Positions 11,821 to 24,352 of a stretch of 64,000 nt of DNA are shown here, in pieces. Below the pieces are notes generated by a model that did no database searches, was not told the DNA's origin, and worked only from the letters and a program-made list of their open reading frames with translations. The stretch is taken from assembly GCF_003751845.1 (NCBI RefSeq), contig NZ_RJKQ01000002.1, positions 62,001-126,000 of the forward strand, written 5' to 3'. The position numbers and the translations under genes are program-made. Each line of letters starts with the position of its first letter. Position 1 is the stretch's first letter. The stretch comes from Enterobacter sp. BIGb0383. Lineage in GTDB: Bacteria > Pseudomonadota > Gammaproteobacteria > Enterobacterales > Enterobacteriaceae.

Positions 11821-12561
11821 ATGTCAGTAATTGGTCGCATCCACTCCTTTGAATCCTGTGGCACCGTTGATGGTCCTGGGATCCGCTTTATTACCTTCTT
11901 CCAGGGCTGCCTGATGCGCTGCCTCTATTGCCACAACCGCGATACCTGGGATACCCACAGCGGCAAAGAGATCACCGTTGCCGAGCTCATGAGCGACGTC
12001 GTAACCTATCGCCACTTTATGAATGCATCCGGCGGCGGCGTCACGGCCTCCGGCGGCGAAGCCATGCTGCAGGCCGAGTTTGTCCGCGACTGGTTCCGCG
12101 CCTGTCGAACCGAAGGTATTCACACCTGCCTCGACACTAACGGCTTTGTACGCCGCTACGATCCGGTGGTGGACGAACTGCTGGAAGTGACGGATCTGGT
12201 GATGCTGGATCTAAAACAGATGAACGATGAGATCCACCAGCATCTGGTCGGCGTCTCAAACCATCGCACCCTGGAGTTTGCCCGCTACCTGTCGAAGAAA
12301 GACATCAAGGTATGGATCCGCTACGTTGTGGTGCCAGGCTGGTCTGACGATGACGATTCTGCGCATCGCCTCGGCGAGTTTACCCGCGATATGGGTAACG
12401 TCGAAAAAATTGAGCTGCTGCCCTATCACGAGCTGGGTAAGCACAAATGGGTGGCGATGGGTGAAGAGTACAAGCTGGATGGCGTGCACCCACCGAAGAA
12501 AGAGACCATGGAGCGGGTGAAGGGGATCCTTGAGCAGTACGGTCACAAAGTAATGTACTAA
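11821..12561 (+). CDS. pflA: Pyruvate formate-lyase 1-activating enzyme
   Basis: Radical SAM enzyme that abstracts a hydrogen from the PflB glycine to install the glycyl radical, using flavodoxin as reductant. It has 246 residues. The [4Fe-4S] motif CX3CX2C is C30-C34-C37 ([11 protein letters not shown]). The SAM-binding GGE motif follows in SGGEAML near residue 79. TCTGGAGAATCC precedes the ATG. It lies about 200 bp after pflB with a terminator between, so it is probably transcribed mainly from its own promoter; a TATACT hexamer at 11723-11728 is a possible -10. A gene for a secreted protein follows after 24 bp and may be co-transcribed. Confidence 0.98.
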   Translation: MSVIGRIHSFESCGTVDGPGIRFITFFQGCLMRCLYCHNRDTWDTHSGKEITVAELMSDVVTYRHFMNASGGGVTASGGEAMLQAEFVRDWFRACRTEGIHTCLDTNGFVRRYDPVVDELLEVTDLVMLDLKQMNDEIHQHLVGVSNHRTLEFARYLSKKDIKVWIRYVVVPGWSDDDDSAHRLGEFTRDMGNVEKIELLPYHELGKHKWVAMGEEYKLDGVHPPKKETMERVKGILEQYGHKVMY

Positions 12562-12585
12562 ACAAATAAAACCAGGGAGGGAATA

Positions 12586-13386
12586 ATGCGTATCACCTGT
12601 ATCGCCCTGCTCGTGCTCGCAAGCGGCTGGGCGCATGCCTCTGAGCAGGCCTGCGATAGCAAAAGAATTGTTACCCAGGCCTGGTCCGATGCGGCCAGCA
12701 TCACGGATGACAGCATCCGGGTCGCTGATGCGACTGTCACCCTGGCAGCCGGTACGCCGCAGAGCGTGCTGTGCAAGTTGTGGCCCGCCCGTCCCGAACT
12801 GACGCTCGCGGCAGTCCCGCTGATGACCACCCAGGCGGATGCCGAAGGCTACTCCACCGGTGACCTTGAACTGCTGGTTCTCGATTCCGCCACGTTGCAG
12901 GTAAAACAGCGGCTACGCCTGCCAAACCGCATGGATGATGATGCGATGTATATCAGTCGCATCTCATTAGACACCGCACGCTGGAAAGTCGCTGCAGACC
13001 AGCTGGCATTTGGTCTACGGATCGATAAATCCGGTAGCTCGCGGGTCAATCCCTTCAGCGAGAAAGTGCTCTCGCTGTACGTCATAGATAACAATAGCCT
13101 GCGCCCGGTGCTAAAGGGCGTCGTTGCCGCCGAAACGGGTGGAGAGTGGGATGGATCCTGTGCTGGCAATTTTTCTGAGGCTGCGCGCACCCTGTCGCTG
13201 AGTGAAACCGCAAGCTTTGGCTACCGGGATATCATTGTGAATGAAAAGCATATCGACTCGGTTTTCCGGGGAGATGTTCAGAATTGCCAGTCAACAGAGA
13301 CGAAATCCAGCGCCAGCTACCGCCTACGCTATGACGGAAAGCAATACAGCGTGCCTGAAAAACTCCAGCCGATAGCAGACGAGTAA
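12586..13386 (+). CDS. Putative exported protein of unknown function
   Basis: I do not recognise this protein. It has 266 residues. Residues 1-18 form a clear Sec signal peptide with cleavage after AHA18. The mature protein has few cysteines, at about 23, 63, 199 and 229, enough for two disulfides in the periplasm. The centre is a regular mixture of hydrophobic and acidic strands with no catalytic motif I can name. GGGAGGG 6 bp before the ATG is a near-ideal ribosome-binding site. It lies 24 bp after pflA and ends at a hairpin shared with ycaD, so it probably shares the pflA transcript. In E. coli this position is occupied by ycaK/ycaN/ycaM. It is best labelled a periplasmic protein of unknown function. 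Confidence 0.8.
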   Translation: MRITCIALLVLASGWAHASEQACDSKRIVTQAWSDAASITDDSIRVADATVTLAAGTPQSVLCKLWPARPELTLAAVPLMTTQADAEGYSTGDLELLVLDSATLQVKQRLRLPNRMDDDAMYISRISLDTARWKVAADQLAFGLRIDKSGSSRVNPFSEKVLSLYVIDNNSLRPVLKGVVAAETGGEWDGSCAGNFSEAARTLSLSETASFGYRDIIVNEKHIDSVFRGDVQNCQSTETKSSASYRLRYDGKQYSVPEKLQPIADE

Positions 13387-13394
13387 AGATGAAA

Positions 13395-13416
13395 CCCGCG
13401 TGCTAAAACACGCGGG
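13395..13416. terminator. Bidirectional hairpin between the exported protein gene and ycaD
   Basis: Perfect CCCGCGTG / CACGCGGG arms around a 6-base loop, in the 37 bp between two convergent genes. It probably ends both transcripts. Confidence 0.6.
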
Positions 13417-13423
13417 ATGTTGT

Positions 13424-14572
13424 TCAGGCATGCGCCACCGGCGTCGGATGATGTCCGGCTTTGCGCAGCAGCATCAGCAGATACACAAAAGAGACACCGG
13501 CAATCATGATAAACAGCAGGTTGTCGGAGAAATTCTGCATCAGCATCGCCGTCAACGTTGGTCCAAGCAGGCTGCCCACGGTGTAGCTCAGCAGCAGCGC
13601 CTGGTTCATCGGCACCAGCTGATGCTGTTCCACTTTTTCACAGGCCCAGGCCATCGCCACCGGATAGAGCGTAAAGCCCGCCGCCCCGAGAATAAACAGC
13701 GCCGGTGCCATCGCCGCCTGACTGAGCATCGCCAGGCAGCCGAGGATCACCACAAAGACCTGCACCCGCAGAACCAGAAGACGTCCGTAGCGCTCAGACA
13801 GTCGGCCAATCGGCCACTGCCCCACAATACCTGCGCTGACCATGACCGCCATCCAGAAACCGATCCCGGCATTGCTGACGCCCTGATGATTCAGATACAG
13901 CGGCATTAAGCCATAAAGCGATCCCAGCACGATCCCGGAGATAATGCAGCCGTTGATGCCCAGACGAGCCTGGCGGAAGCGCAGCATTGACCACATATTG
14001 GTGGTTTCTTCATGCTCCGTATGCTGTGCGAGCACGCGGGTAAACAACAGCGGCAGAATGGCAGACAGCACCAGCGCAATAATCCACGGCAGGATCTGCA
14101 CCATTTCAGTCGGGAATTTACTGACGACCAGCTGGCCCAGCACGGTCCCGACGTAGTAAATCATCATATAGGCGGCCAGCAGGCGGCCACGGCTGCGGGA
14201 GGTGCCGCTGCACATCAGGGCACTTTCTACCACCACCCAAATCATGGCGCAGCCCACACCGGCGATAAAACGCCAGCCCAGCCAGCTCCAGAAGCCTGCC
14301 ATCACGCCAAGGCCCACGCAGCCCACGGCGAAAATCAGCGTCGCAATATAGTAGCTGCGGTTAAAACCCATGCGCTTAATCAGTCGACCGGCCAGCAGTG
14401 TACCCACCAGATTACCGGTGAAATAAGATGAGCTGACCACCCCAACCTGCCAGGTTGGCATGTTGTCATGGGCAAGCCACAGAGGGACCAGCGTGTTCAG
14501 CACCGCGATCGCCAGGGTCAACAAAAGCAGGCCACAGAGCAGAAGCAGCACTGGCCGGGTATAGATCGACAT
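13424..14572 (-). CDS. ycaD: MFS transporter YcaD
   Basis: Major facilitator superfamily transporter with 12 predicted helices and an unknown substrate. It has 382 residues from ATG 14570-14572 ([14 protein letters not shown]), matching E. coli YcaD in length. An in-frame ATG 14 codons upstream would add a short hydrophilic leader; neither start has a strong ribosome-binding site, so the choice rests on the family. The signature [13 protein letters not shown] (loop 2-3) and its repeat [14 protein letters not shown] (loop 8-9) are visible. It is convergent with the pflA-linked exported protein and divergent from nothing close; serS lies 299 bp upstream with a terminator between. Confidence 0.93.
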   Translation of the reverse strand: MSIYTRPVLLLLCGLLLLTLAIAVLNTLVPLWLAHDNMPTWQVGVVSSSYFTGNLVGTLLAGRLIKRMGFNRSYYIATLIFAVGCVGLGVMAGFWSWLGWRFIAGVGCAMIWVVVESALMCSGTSRSRGRLLAAYMMIYYVGTVLGQLVVSKFPTEMVQILPWIIALVLSAILPLLFTRVLAQHTEHEETTNMWSMLRFRQARLGINGCIISGIVLGSLYGLMPLYLNHQGVSNAGIGFWMAVMVSAGIVGQWPIGRLSERYGRLLVLRVQVFVVILGCLAMLSQAAMAPALFILGAAGFTLYPVAMAWACEKVEQHQLVPMNQALLLSYTVGSLLGPTLTAMLMQNFSDNLLFIMIAGVSFVYLLMLLRKAGHHPTPVAHA

Positions 14573-14809
14573 GGATAATAAACCGTGAGGAAGTTCAGAT
14601 TTCGTGCGCATCATGCCACCGCTGTATGCAAAGTCAATCCACCAAAAATCAGGCGGGAAGCGGTTTCATAGACGACGATTGATCTTTCTTATCCAGCGAT
14701 GAGGTTATGGAATAAACTTATTATCTATTCCATTGTTTTTATTGAATTATAAAGAAAATGGCGGCGTTAATTCAGTTGAAATATTTCATGGAGAAAAGCG
14801 CTAAAAAAA

Positions 14810-14837
14810 CAACGCCAGACCGCAAGGTCTGGCGTTG
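14810..14837 (-). terminator. Intrinsic terminator of serS
   Basis: AACGCCAGACC / GGTCTGGCGTT stem followed on the minus strand by GTTTTTTTAGC, 34 bp after the serS stop. It is a textbook intrinsic terminator. Confidence 0.9.
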
Positions 14838-14871
14838 ATGGGAGCTACAGGTAAAAAGCGCAAATTGCCCT

Positions 14872-16236
<1,365 letters not shown>

Positions 16237-16259
16237 CTAACCTTACCCCAACGCCCGCA

Positions 16260-17603
16260 CTAGCGGTAGCGTTTTGTGGGGCTTTTATTGTCCTGTTCAG
16301 CGAGCCAGGCGAGCTTTTCGCCAATCTTCGCTTCAAGACCCCGGGTTGTCGGGTGATAGTAGCGCGTTTGTGCCATTTCCGGTGGGAAGTAGTCCTCTCC
16401 GGCGGCGTAGGCATTCGGCTCGTTGTGGGCGTAGCGATACTCCTCGCCGTAGCCGAGATCTTTCATCAGCCGGGTCGGGGCATTGCGCAGATGTTCAGGG
16501 ACATCGAAATCCGGGCGCTCGCGGGCATCGGCCAGCGCGGCCTTAAAGGCGGTATACACGGCGTTGCTTTTCGGCGCACAGGCCAGATAGACAATCGCCT
16601 GGGCGATGGCCCGCTCGCCTTCGGATGGCCCGACGCGGGTAAAGCAGTCCCAGGCCGAGATTGCCACCTGCATCGCGCGCGGGTCGGCATTGCCGACATC
16701 TTCAGAGGCAATCGCCAGGCAGCGACGCGCCACGTACAGCGGATCGCCACCGGCGCTGATAATACGCGCGTACCAGTACAACGCCGCATCGGGCGCACTA
16801 CCGCGCACCGACTTGTGCAGGGCCGAGATCAGATCGTAAAAACGGTCGCCTTTATTATCAAAGCGCGCGCTACGCTCCCCGGCGATCTCCGTCAGCAGCG
16901 ACTCTTGCAGCACCCGCTTCCCGGAGGCATCCACCTCGGCCATATCGGCCATCATTTCCAGGGTATTTAACGCCCGGCGCGCATCGCCGTTAACCAGCCC
17001 GGCAATCGCTTTGCGGGTCTCATCCGGCAGAACAATATCCTGGCCGCCGTAGCCACGCGCACTGTCGGTCATCGCCTGGGTCAGCACCTGCTCGATATCC
17101 TGCGTGGTCAGCGACTTAAGCAGATAGACGCGGGCGCGGGATAGCAGCGCGGAGTTCAGCTCAAAGGAGGGGTTTTCCGTGGTCGCGCCGATAAAGGTAA
17201 TGGTGCCGTCTTCAATATGCGGCAGAAAGGCATCCTGCTGGCTCTTATTGAAACGGTGGACTTCGTCGACAAACAGGATGGTGCGACGGCCCGCATTGCG
17301 GCTCTGTCTCGCCCGCTCGATGGCCTCACGAATATCTTTCACACCGGAGGTTACGGCGGAGATACGCTCTACGTCGGCGCTGGCATAGCGAGCAATCACT
17401 TCCGCGAGAGTCGTTTTGCCGGTGCCCGGCGGTCCCCAGAGGATCATCGAATGGAGATGCCCGGCCTCAATGGCCCGGGGCAGCGGCTTACCGGCGGCCA
17501 GCAGATGCTGCTGGCCGATATACTGCGCTAAATTTTCTGGCCGCATACGGGCGGCCAGAGGTTGAAACGCGTTATCGGAAAAATCGAGCGAAAGATTGCT
17601 CAC
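16260..17603 (-). CDS. rarA: Replication-associated recombination protein A (AAA+ ATPase)
   Basis: MgsA/WRNIP1-family AAA+ ATPase that acts at stalled replication forks and interacts with SSB. It has 447 residues, as in E. coli. Walker A is GPPGTGKTT near residue 57, and Walker B FVDEVHR near 111. The sensor region [12 protein letters not shown] follows, and the C-terminal tetramerisation domain ends in KRYR. The start is GTG at 17601-17603 (MSNLSLDF), also the E. coli start. It lies 9 bp after lolA on the same strand, so lolA-rarA is an operon; transcription may continue from ftsK. Confidence 0.97.
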   Translation of the reverse strand: MSNLSLDFSDNAFQPLAARMRPENLAQYIGQQHLLAAGKPLPRAIEAGHLHSMILWGPPGTGKTTLAEVIARYASADVERISAVTSGVKDIREAIERARQSRNAGRRTILFVDEVHRFNKSQQDAFLPHIEDGTITFIGATTENPSFELNSALLSRARVYLLKSLTTQDIEQVLTQAMTDSARGYGGQDIVLPDETRKAIAGLVNGDARRALNTLEMMADMAEVDASGKRVLQESLLTEIAGERSARFDNKGDRFYDLISALHKSVRGSAPDAALYWYARIISAGGDPLYVARRCLAIASEDVGNADPRAMQVAISAWDCFTRVGPSEGERAIAQAIVYLACAPKSNAVYTAFKAALADARERPDFDVPEHLRNAPTRLMKDLGYGEEYRYAHNEPNAYAAGEDYFPPEMAQTRYYHPTTRGLEAKIGEKLAWLAEQDNKSPTKRYR

Positions 17604-17612
17604 GCACGCCTC

Positions 17613-18224
17613 TTACTTACGTTGATCGTCCACCGTCACACCCTGCGGCGGCGTAAAGGTAAATTTCGCCGGGTCAACCGCGCCGTTGCTCTGCGACTTC
17701 AGCTGATAGCTGCTGCGCTGCTGATCCTGCTCTACCGCGCTGAACTGATGGATAGTGCCATCACGGCCAACGTTAATGGTGAACTGCTTCAGGTTGCCGC
17801 TGCTGGTTTTTGGCGTCAGCACAAAATCATCGCCGGTCTGCTTGATATTATACTGCTGCCAGTCGCTGGCCTGATTGCGGGCAATCAGCATAAACGGCGT
17901 ATTGCCAGTCGCGTCTTTCAGCCAGCTGGCGCTAACCTGCTCGACAAACGGGTTGTAGAACCACAGCGTTTTGCCATCGGATACCAGCACGCTTTCGTCG
18001 GGCTGAGTCATATGCCAGTTAAACAGATTAGGACGTTTCACCCACAGTTCGCCCTGGCCTTCCTGAACCGCTGCGCCGCTGCCGTCGGTCACTTTCTGGG
18101 TAAAGCTGGCGTGGAAGCTGCCGACTTTATCGAGACGACTTTTCAGATCTCCGGCCGCATCGGCCCGGACGCCGGTAGTCACCATGCCGGTCAATAATGC
18201 GCAGGCAATAACGATTTTTTTCAT
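17613..18224 (-). CDS. lolA: Outer-membrane lipoprotein carrier protein LolA
   Basis: Periplasmic chaperone that takes lipoproteins released by LolCDE and hands them to LolB at the outer membrane. It has 203 residues with a Sec signal peptide cleaved after VRA21. The mature sequence begins [13 protein letters not shown], and the hydrophobic cavity segments such as [10 protein letters not shown] are conserved. It is essential in enterobacteria. It sits between ftsK (132 bp upstream) and rarA (9 bp downstream), all on the minus strand. It would handle YcaL, the lipoprotein encoded in this window. Confidence 0.98.
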   Translation of the reverse strand: MKKIVIACALLTGMVTTGVRADAAGDLKSRLDKVGSFHASFTQKVTDGSGAAVQEGQGELWVKRPNLFNWHMTQPDESVLVSDGKTLWFYNPFVEQVSASWLKDATGNTPFMLIARNQASDWQQYNIKQTGDDFVLTPKTSSGNLKQFTINVGRDGTIHQFSAVEQDQQRSSYQLKSQSNGAVDPAKFTFTPPQGVTVDDQRK

Positions 18225-18356
18225 TTTTTATCCTTTCGATGCCTCACCCCCGACGCGGGAGCGCTCCTGTCACTGACTCTAAGCGTCACGGCCGGTCAGT
18301 GGCAGGAGAAAAGACTGAATTTTTATTTATTTACCCATCTTTGCAATCGACAGGGA

Positions 18357-21300
18357 TCACTCAAACGGCGGCGGTGCCAGCACCTCACGGTTGCCGTTAT
18401 GCCCCGGCTCGCTGACGATGCCCTGGGCTTCCATCTGCTCAATAATACGCGCCGCACGGTTATAGCCGATACGGAACTGGCGCTGAACGCCGGAGATAGA
18501 GGCCTTGCGTTTTTCGGTGACGAAATTCACGGCCTGATCGAACAGCGGATCCAGCTCTTCACCGCTGTCGAGACCCGCTGCTCCGCCTTCGCTTTCGCTG
18601 TCGGACGTAATGCCATCCACATACTGCGGACGACCACGGGCTTTCCAGTCCTGCACCACCGCGTGAACTTCTTCATCCCGGACAAAGGCACCGTGCACAC
18701 GGACCGGCGCAGAGGAGGAGTTCGGCCCGGAGTAGAGCATGTCCCCCATCCCCAGCAGCGATTCCGCGCCGCCCTGATCGAGGATGGTACGGGAGTCGAT
18801 TTTGCTCGATACGGTAAAGGCGATACGGGTCGGAATATTGGCCTTGATCAGACCGGTAATCACATCCACAGACGGACGCTGGGTCGCCAGCACCAGGTGA
18901 ATACCCGCGGCACGCGCTTTCTGCGCCAGGCGAGCAATCAGCTCTTCTACTTTCTTGCCGACGGTCATCATCAGGTCAGCGAACTCGTCCACCATCACCA
19001 CGATATACGGCAGTTTCTCCAGCACCGGATGGGTCGCATCCATGCTGTCGCCCGGCTTCCAGTACGGATCGGGGATTGGTCGACCCATCCGAGCCGCCTC
19101 GGCGATTTTGTCGTTGTAGCCAGCAAGATTACGCACGCCAAGGGCTGACATCAGCTTATAGCGACGTTCCATCTCATTAACGCTCCAGCGCAGGGCGTTG
19201 GCGGCGTCTTTCATATCGGTAACCACTTCGGTCAGCAGATGTGGGATGCCTTCGTAGACCGACAGTTCCAGCATTTTCGGGTCGATCATAATAAAGCGCA
19301 CCTCATCCGGCGTCGCTTTATAGAGCATGCTGAGGATCATGGCGTTGACCCCAACCGACTTACCGGAACCGGTGGTACCCGCAACCAGCAGGTGCGGCAT
19401 CTTGGCCAGATCGGCAACGACCGGATCGCCCGCGATATCTTTACCCAGTACCACCGTCAGCGGCGACGGGTTGTCGCGGAATTTAGCGCAGTTCAGCACC
19501 TCACGCAGGTAGACGGTCTGGCGTTTCTTATTCGGCAGCTCCAGCCCGACATAGGGTTTACCCGGGATCACTTCCACCACGCGTACCGCCACCGTTGACA
19601 GAGAACGGGCCAGATCGCGGGAGAGGTTCGAAATACGTGCGGCCTTCACGCCCGGTGCCAGATTCAGCTCGAAGCGGGTAATGACCGGACCCGGCGAGTA
19701 GTTCACCACGTCGGCCTTAATACGGAAATCTGCCAGACGCGCCTCAACCAGGCGCGCCATCTGTTCCAGCGCGAAGGTATCTACCGGCTCGACTTCCGTC
19801 GGCGGCTGGGTCAGCAGATCCAGCGACGGCAGCGGCGTAGTCGGCTTCTGCAGCGGACGGCTGTCCCCGTTGCGCATCAGCAGCGGGTGGATCAGGCTCT
19901 CCTGCGGCTGTGGCGCTGGCTGTGCATGAACCGGTGCGGCGGCTGGCTGCTGCGGCTGTACATAAGGCTGCTGTACCGGCTGCTGGGCAGCGTATGGCTG
20001 GTGATGCATCTGCTGCTGCGGCTGTACAGGCGCAGGTTCCGGCTCAGGGCTCAGGGTAAACAGCGGCTCGCTCGGGCCATCGTCAACCAGGGTTTTCGTC
20101 GGAGAAAATGCAAAGTCATCTGCCGACCAGGCATGTGCCCCCTGAGGCTGCTCACCGGCATAACGCTGCTGCTGCGTGGCGGAAAACTGGCGGGCCAGTT
20201 CGGCCTCAGCGGCTTCATCGTCATCCTGCGGCGCATAGACTTCCGGCTCAGGTTCGTACTCTTCGCCGTAGCGCTGCTGCTGCGTGGCGGCGAACTGGCG
20301 GGCCAGTTCATCCTGCTGCAGGGCATCATCATCGATATCCTGCAGTTCTTCACGGGCGCGTTCTTCGGCCATCCGCTGAGACGGCAGCTTAATGCCGAAG
20401 GAAGCCGAAGCCAGCTCGCGCCGGGTCGGAACCCGCACGCGGTTTGGACGCGGCAGCTGTGGACCAATCCCTTCTTTTACCTGAGTACGGGCTGCACCCG
20501 CAGCCAGGCTGAAGAGCGGGCCTGCGGCAGCCGCCGTCGCGGCGGCACCGCTGACAACCTGCTGCACGCTCTGGGCATCAGGCACAGCCGGCGCGGCATC
20601 CGCGGTCGGAAACGCTGGCGCAGCGGGCGCGGTACGCACAGGCGTTTCCTGAACTGGCTCCGGCGTTGGCTGATACCAGGTGGCCAGCAATTCGCGCTCG
20701 CGGGCGCGTTTTTCTTCCACTTCTTCAAAATAGTACAGCGGCGGACGCGTCGGCTTCACCTCTTCCACCGGCGCGACCTCGTGGATATCGGCATGCGTCA
20801 GCGGGTGCTGAGGTTCTTCAGGCACGGCCTGCGTTTCCGGCGGAGCTGAATACGCGGCTTCATCTTCAGACCATGGCATCTGCTGTTCAGGCGCAGGTTC
20901 CGGTGCTGACCAGCTTTCCGGCGACGGCGCGATCGTTGTTGGCGGGGTTTGCACCGTCTCCTGAGTCTGCCATTCGACGTCCTGCAATGGCATAGCCTGT
21001 TCAGCGCCGACTGGCGGAGGTGTCTGCATAACAGGCTCTACAGGTGCAGCCCAGGCCTGCGTCGCAGTGGTTGCTGCCGCAGCGGCTGCGACGGGTTCCG
21101 TCACGGAATAACCGCTTAACAGCGGATCGTATTCATCCCAGTCGCCCTGCCCGGTCGTGGCGCGATGGCCGGAGAACAGCACATCGTCGGCATCGGCATC
21201 CTGACCGTTGGCGCGATACTGGACGTCATCCTGCGAACCGTCCATGCGTTGACCTGAGAAGAGCGCGGCATCGGTCTGCCGTCCCATTGGATTGGTGAAC

Positions 21301-22046
21301 TTCTCCGAAACGCGTTTCCGGCGCGCAAGGGCACCACGCATAATGCGGGCGCGACGAGATTCGCGGCGCGGGGCCTCTTCCTGGGCGTCGTCTTCATACT
21401 CTTCGTCGTCTACCCAGCTATCGTCACGACGGGTGCGGTTAGAGGCGAAGGTCAGAATATTGAGGATCAGGCTGCCCAGTTTCTCGGCGATGGTCACCCA
21501 GGACCAGCCGGTAAACAGCGTCAACCCTGCGGCCCACAGGCACAAGAGGGCAAGCGTCCCGCCGCTGCTGTGTAACAGCGGCTGAAGCGTGGTGCTCAGC
21601 AGGCTGCCGATCACGCCGCCTGAGGCGAAGTACCAGATATCATCGGCGTTGATCGCAGCCAGACCGCAGGAGGTGAGGATCAGCGCCAGCACGCCAATCA
21701 GGCGCAGAGAGACGGCAAAGTAATCAATATAATCTTCGCTGGCGCGGTGACGCCATGTGAACCAGCATCCGCCGATGATAATCACGGGCAGGGTGTAGGC
21801 CATCACGCCAAAGATAAATAGCAGGGTGTCCGCCAGCCAGGCTCCGGGGATGCCGCCTAAATTATGGATAGGCTCATGCCACGCGGTCTGCGACCAGCTG
21901 GGATCGGATGGATTGAAACTGATCAGTGCCGCCATCAGCCAGATAGCGAAAAGGGAGCAAAGAAGCAGTAACGCTTCGAGAAGTCGGCGCCCGCTGCTTA
22001 ACTTACTTAATGTGACTTCTTTGTCTTCGGTGTATTCCTGGCTCAA
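18357..22046 (-). CDS. ftsK: DNA translocase FtsK
   Basis: Septal DNA pump that couples chromosome dimer resolution and clearance to division. It has 1229 residues, about 100 fewer than E. coli (1329), the difference lying in the low-complexity linker. Residues 1-190 hold four transmembrane helices needed for division. Residues about 190-740 form a Pro/Gln/Glu/Ala-rich linker with an internal repeat. The RecA-like motor follows, with Walker [10 protein letters not shown] near residue 893 and Walker [11 protein letters not shown]. The C-terminal gamma winged helix ([19 protein letters not shown]) reads KOPS and activates XerD at dif. The start codon is TTG ([10 protein letters not shown]), also used in E. 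coli. lrp lies upstream and lolA downstream on the same strand. Confidence 0.97.
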   Translation of the reverse strand: MSQEYTEDKEVTLSKLSSGRRLLEALLLLCSLFAIWLMAALISFNPSDPSWSQTAWHEPIHNLGGIPGAWLADTLLFIFGVMAYTLPVIIIGGCWFTWRHRASEDYIDYFAVSLRLIGVLALILTSCGLAAINADDIWYFASGGVIGSLLSTTLQPLLHSSGGTLALLCLWAAGLTLFTGWSWVTIAEKLGSLILNILTFASNRTRRDDSWVDDEEYEDDAQEEAPRRESRRARIMRGALARRKRVSEKFTNPMGRQTDAALFSGQRMDGSQDDVQYRANGQDADADDVLFSGHRATTGQGDWDEYDPLLSGYSVTEPVAAAAAATTATQAWAAPVEPVMQTPPPVGAEQAMPLQDVEWQTQETVQTPPTTIAPSPESWSAPEPAPEQQMPWSEDEAAYSAPPETQAVPEEPQHPLTHADIHEVAPVEEVKPTRPPLYYFEEVEEKRARERELLATWYQPTPEPVQETPVRTAPAAPAFPTADAAPAVPDAQSVQQVVSGAAATAAAAGPLFSLAAGAARTQVKEGIGPQLPRPNRVRVPTRRELASASFGIKLPSQRMAEERAREELQDIDDDALQQDELARQFAATQQQRYGEEYEPEPEVYAPQDDDEAAEAELARQFSATQQQRYAGEQPQGAHAWSADDFAFSPTKTLVDDGPSEPLFTLSPEPEPAPVQPQQQMHHQPYAAQQPVQQPYVQPQQPAAAPVHAQPAPQPQESLIHPLLMRNGDSRPLQKPTTPLPSLDLLTQPPTEVEPVDTFALEQMARLVEARLADFRIKADVVNYSPGPVITRFELNLAPGVKAARISNLSRDLARSLSTVAVRVVEVIPGKPYVGLELPNKKRQTVYLREVLNCAKFRDNPSPLTVVLGKDIAGDPVVADLAKMPHLLVAGTTGSGKSVGVNAMILSMLYKATPDEVRFIMIDPKMLELSVYEGIPHLLTEVVTDMKDAANALRWSVNEMERRYKLMSALGVRNLAGYNDKIAEAARMGRPIPDPYWKPGDSMDATHPVLEKLPYIVVMVDEFADLMMTVGKKVEELIARLAQKARAAGIHLVLATQRPSVDVITGLIKANIPTRIAFTVSSKIDSRTILDQGGAESLLGMGDMLYSGPNSSSAPVRVHGAFVRDEEVHAVVQDWKARGRPQYVDGITSDSESEGGAAGLDSGEELDPLFDQAVNFVTEKRKASISGVQRQFRIGYNRAARIIEQMEAQGIVSEPGHNGNREVLAPPPFE
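20161..20309 (-). repeat. 41-bp imperfect direct repeat inside ftsK
   Basis: Two 41-bp copies at 20161-20201 and 20269-20309 differ at three bases. They encode ELARQF(A/S)ATQQQRY in the linker, near residues 580-593 and 616-629. E. coli FtsK has the same duplicated motif, so it is an old feature of the linker rather than a recent duplication. Confidence 0.8.
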
Positions 22047-22133
22047 AACAGGCTCTCCAGGCCTTGTACGCTTTCTCTTTCAGCCGACGCGGCAAACTGA
22101 AGGATTCGATACAAGCTGTTTTGCTAAAACGGA

Positions 22134-22163
22134 CAACAGCGCCGGGTCTCCCCGGCACTGTTG
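22134..22163 (-). terminator. Terminator of lrp
   Basis: CAACAG...GCCGGG arms pair with CCCGGC...CTGTTG around a short loop. On the minus strand TCCGTTTTAGC follows. It lies between lrp and ftsK. Confidence 0.75.
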
Positions 22164-22218
22164 CTGTATGGATTAACAGGAGTGTATCAAACTATGCCGA
22201 TTTTGCACCTGTTCCGTG

Positions 22219-22713
22219 TTAGCGCGTCTTAATAACCAGACGATTACTCTGTTTGACTTCTTCCATTACCACATAGGTACGGGTGTCGTTCACGCCCGGA
22301 AGACGCAGCAGGGTTTCACCCAGCAGCTTACGATAGGCCGACATATCCGGCACGCGGGTCTTCAACAGGTAGTCGAAATCGCCCGATACCAGGTGGCACT
22401 CCTGAATTTCTTCAAGTTTTTGTACCGCGGTATTGAACTGTTCAAACACGTCCGGTGCGCCACGATTCAGAGTTATCTCAACAAATACCAGAAGTGATGC
22501 ATCCAGATAATGCGGGTTCAGCAGCGCGGTATAGCCCTGAATAAAACCCTGTCTTTCCAGCCGACGCACACGTTCCAGGCACGGCGTTGGCGAAAGTCCC
22601 ACTCTTTTAGAAAGCTCGACGTTGGAAATACGCCCATCCTTTTGCAGCTCATTAAGAATGTTACGATCGATGCGGTCGAGATCTTTGCCTGGGCGCTTTT
22701 TACTATCTACCAT
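22219..22713 (-). CDS. lrp: Leucine-responsive regulatory protein
   Basis: Global feast/famine transcription factor that controls amino-acid metabolism, pili and transport; leucine alters its assembly. It has 164 residues from ATG 22711-22713 (MVDSKKRPGKDLDRID). The frame extends 17 codons further, but those codons are not part of the family. The N-terminal HTH covers about residues 12-60 (GRISNVELSKRVGLSPTPC), and the C-terminal RAM ligand domain follows. The sequence appears identical to E. coli Lrp. Lrp regulates serC in E. coli, a gene also in this window. Confidence 0.98.
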   Translation of the reverse strand: MVDSKKRPGKDLDRIDRNILNELQKDGRISNVELSKRVGLSPTPCLERVRRLERQGFIQGYTALLNPHYLDASLLVFVEITLNRGAPDVFEQFNTAVQKLEEIQECHLVSGDFDYLLKTRVPDMSAYRKLLGETLLRLPGVNDTRTYVVMEEVKQSNRLVIKTR

Positions 22714-24234
<1,521 letters not shown>

Positions 24235-24265
24235 ATAATCTTTACAAGTCAGTAACAAAGGTAAA

Positions 24266-24290
24266 GAAAGGCGACGATAAGTCGCCTTTC
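24266..24290 (+). terminator. Hairpin after trxB
   Basis: GAAAGGCGAC / GTCGCCTTTC stem with a 5-base loop, followed by TTATCT. It separates trxB from cydD. Confidence 0.75.
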
Positions 24291-24352
24291 TTATCTCCCC
24301 GTTGTAACATTGCCGTGCAAAAAATTCCGATAACTCACCTGCTAAGCGCGCA

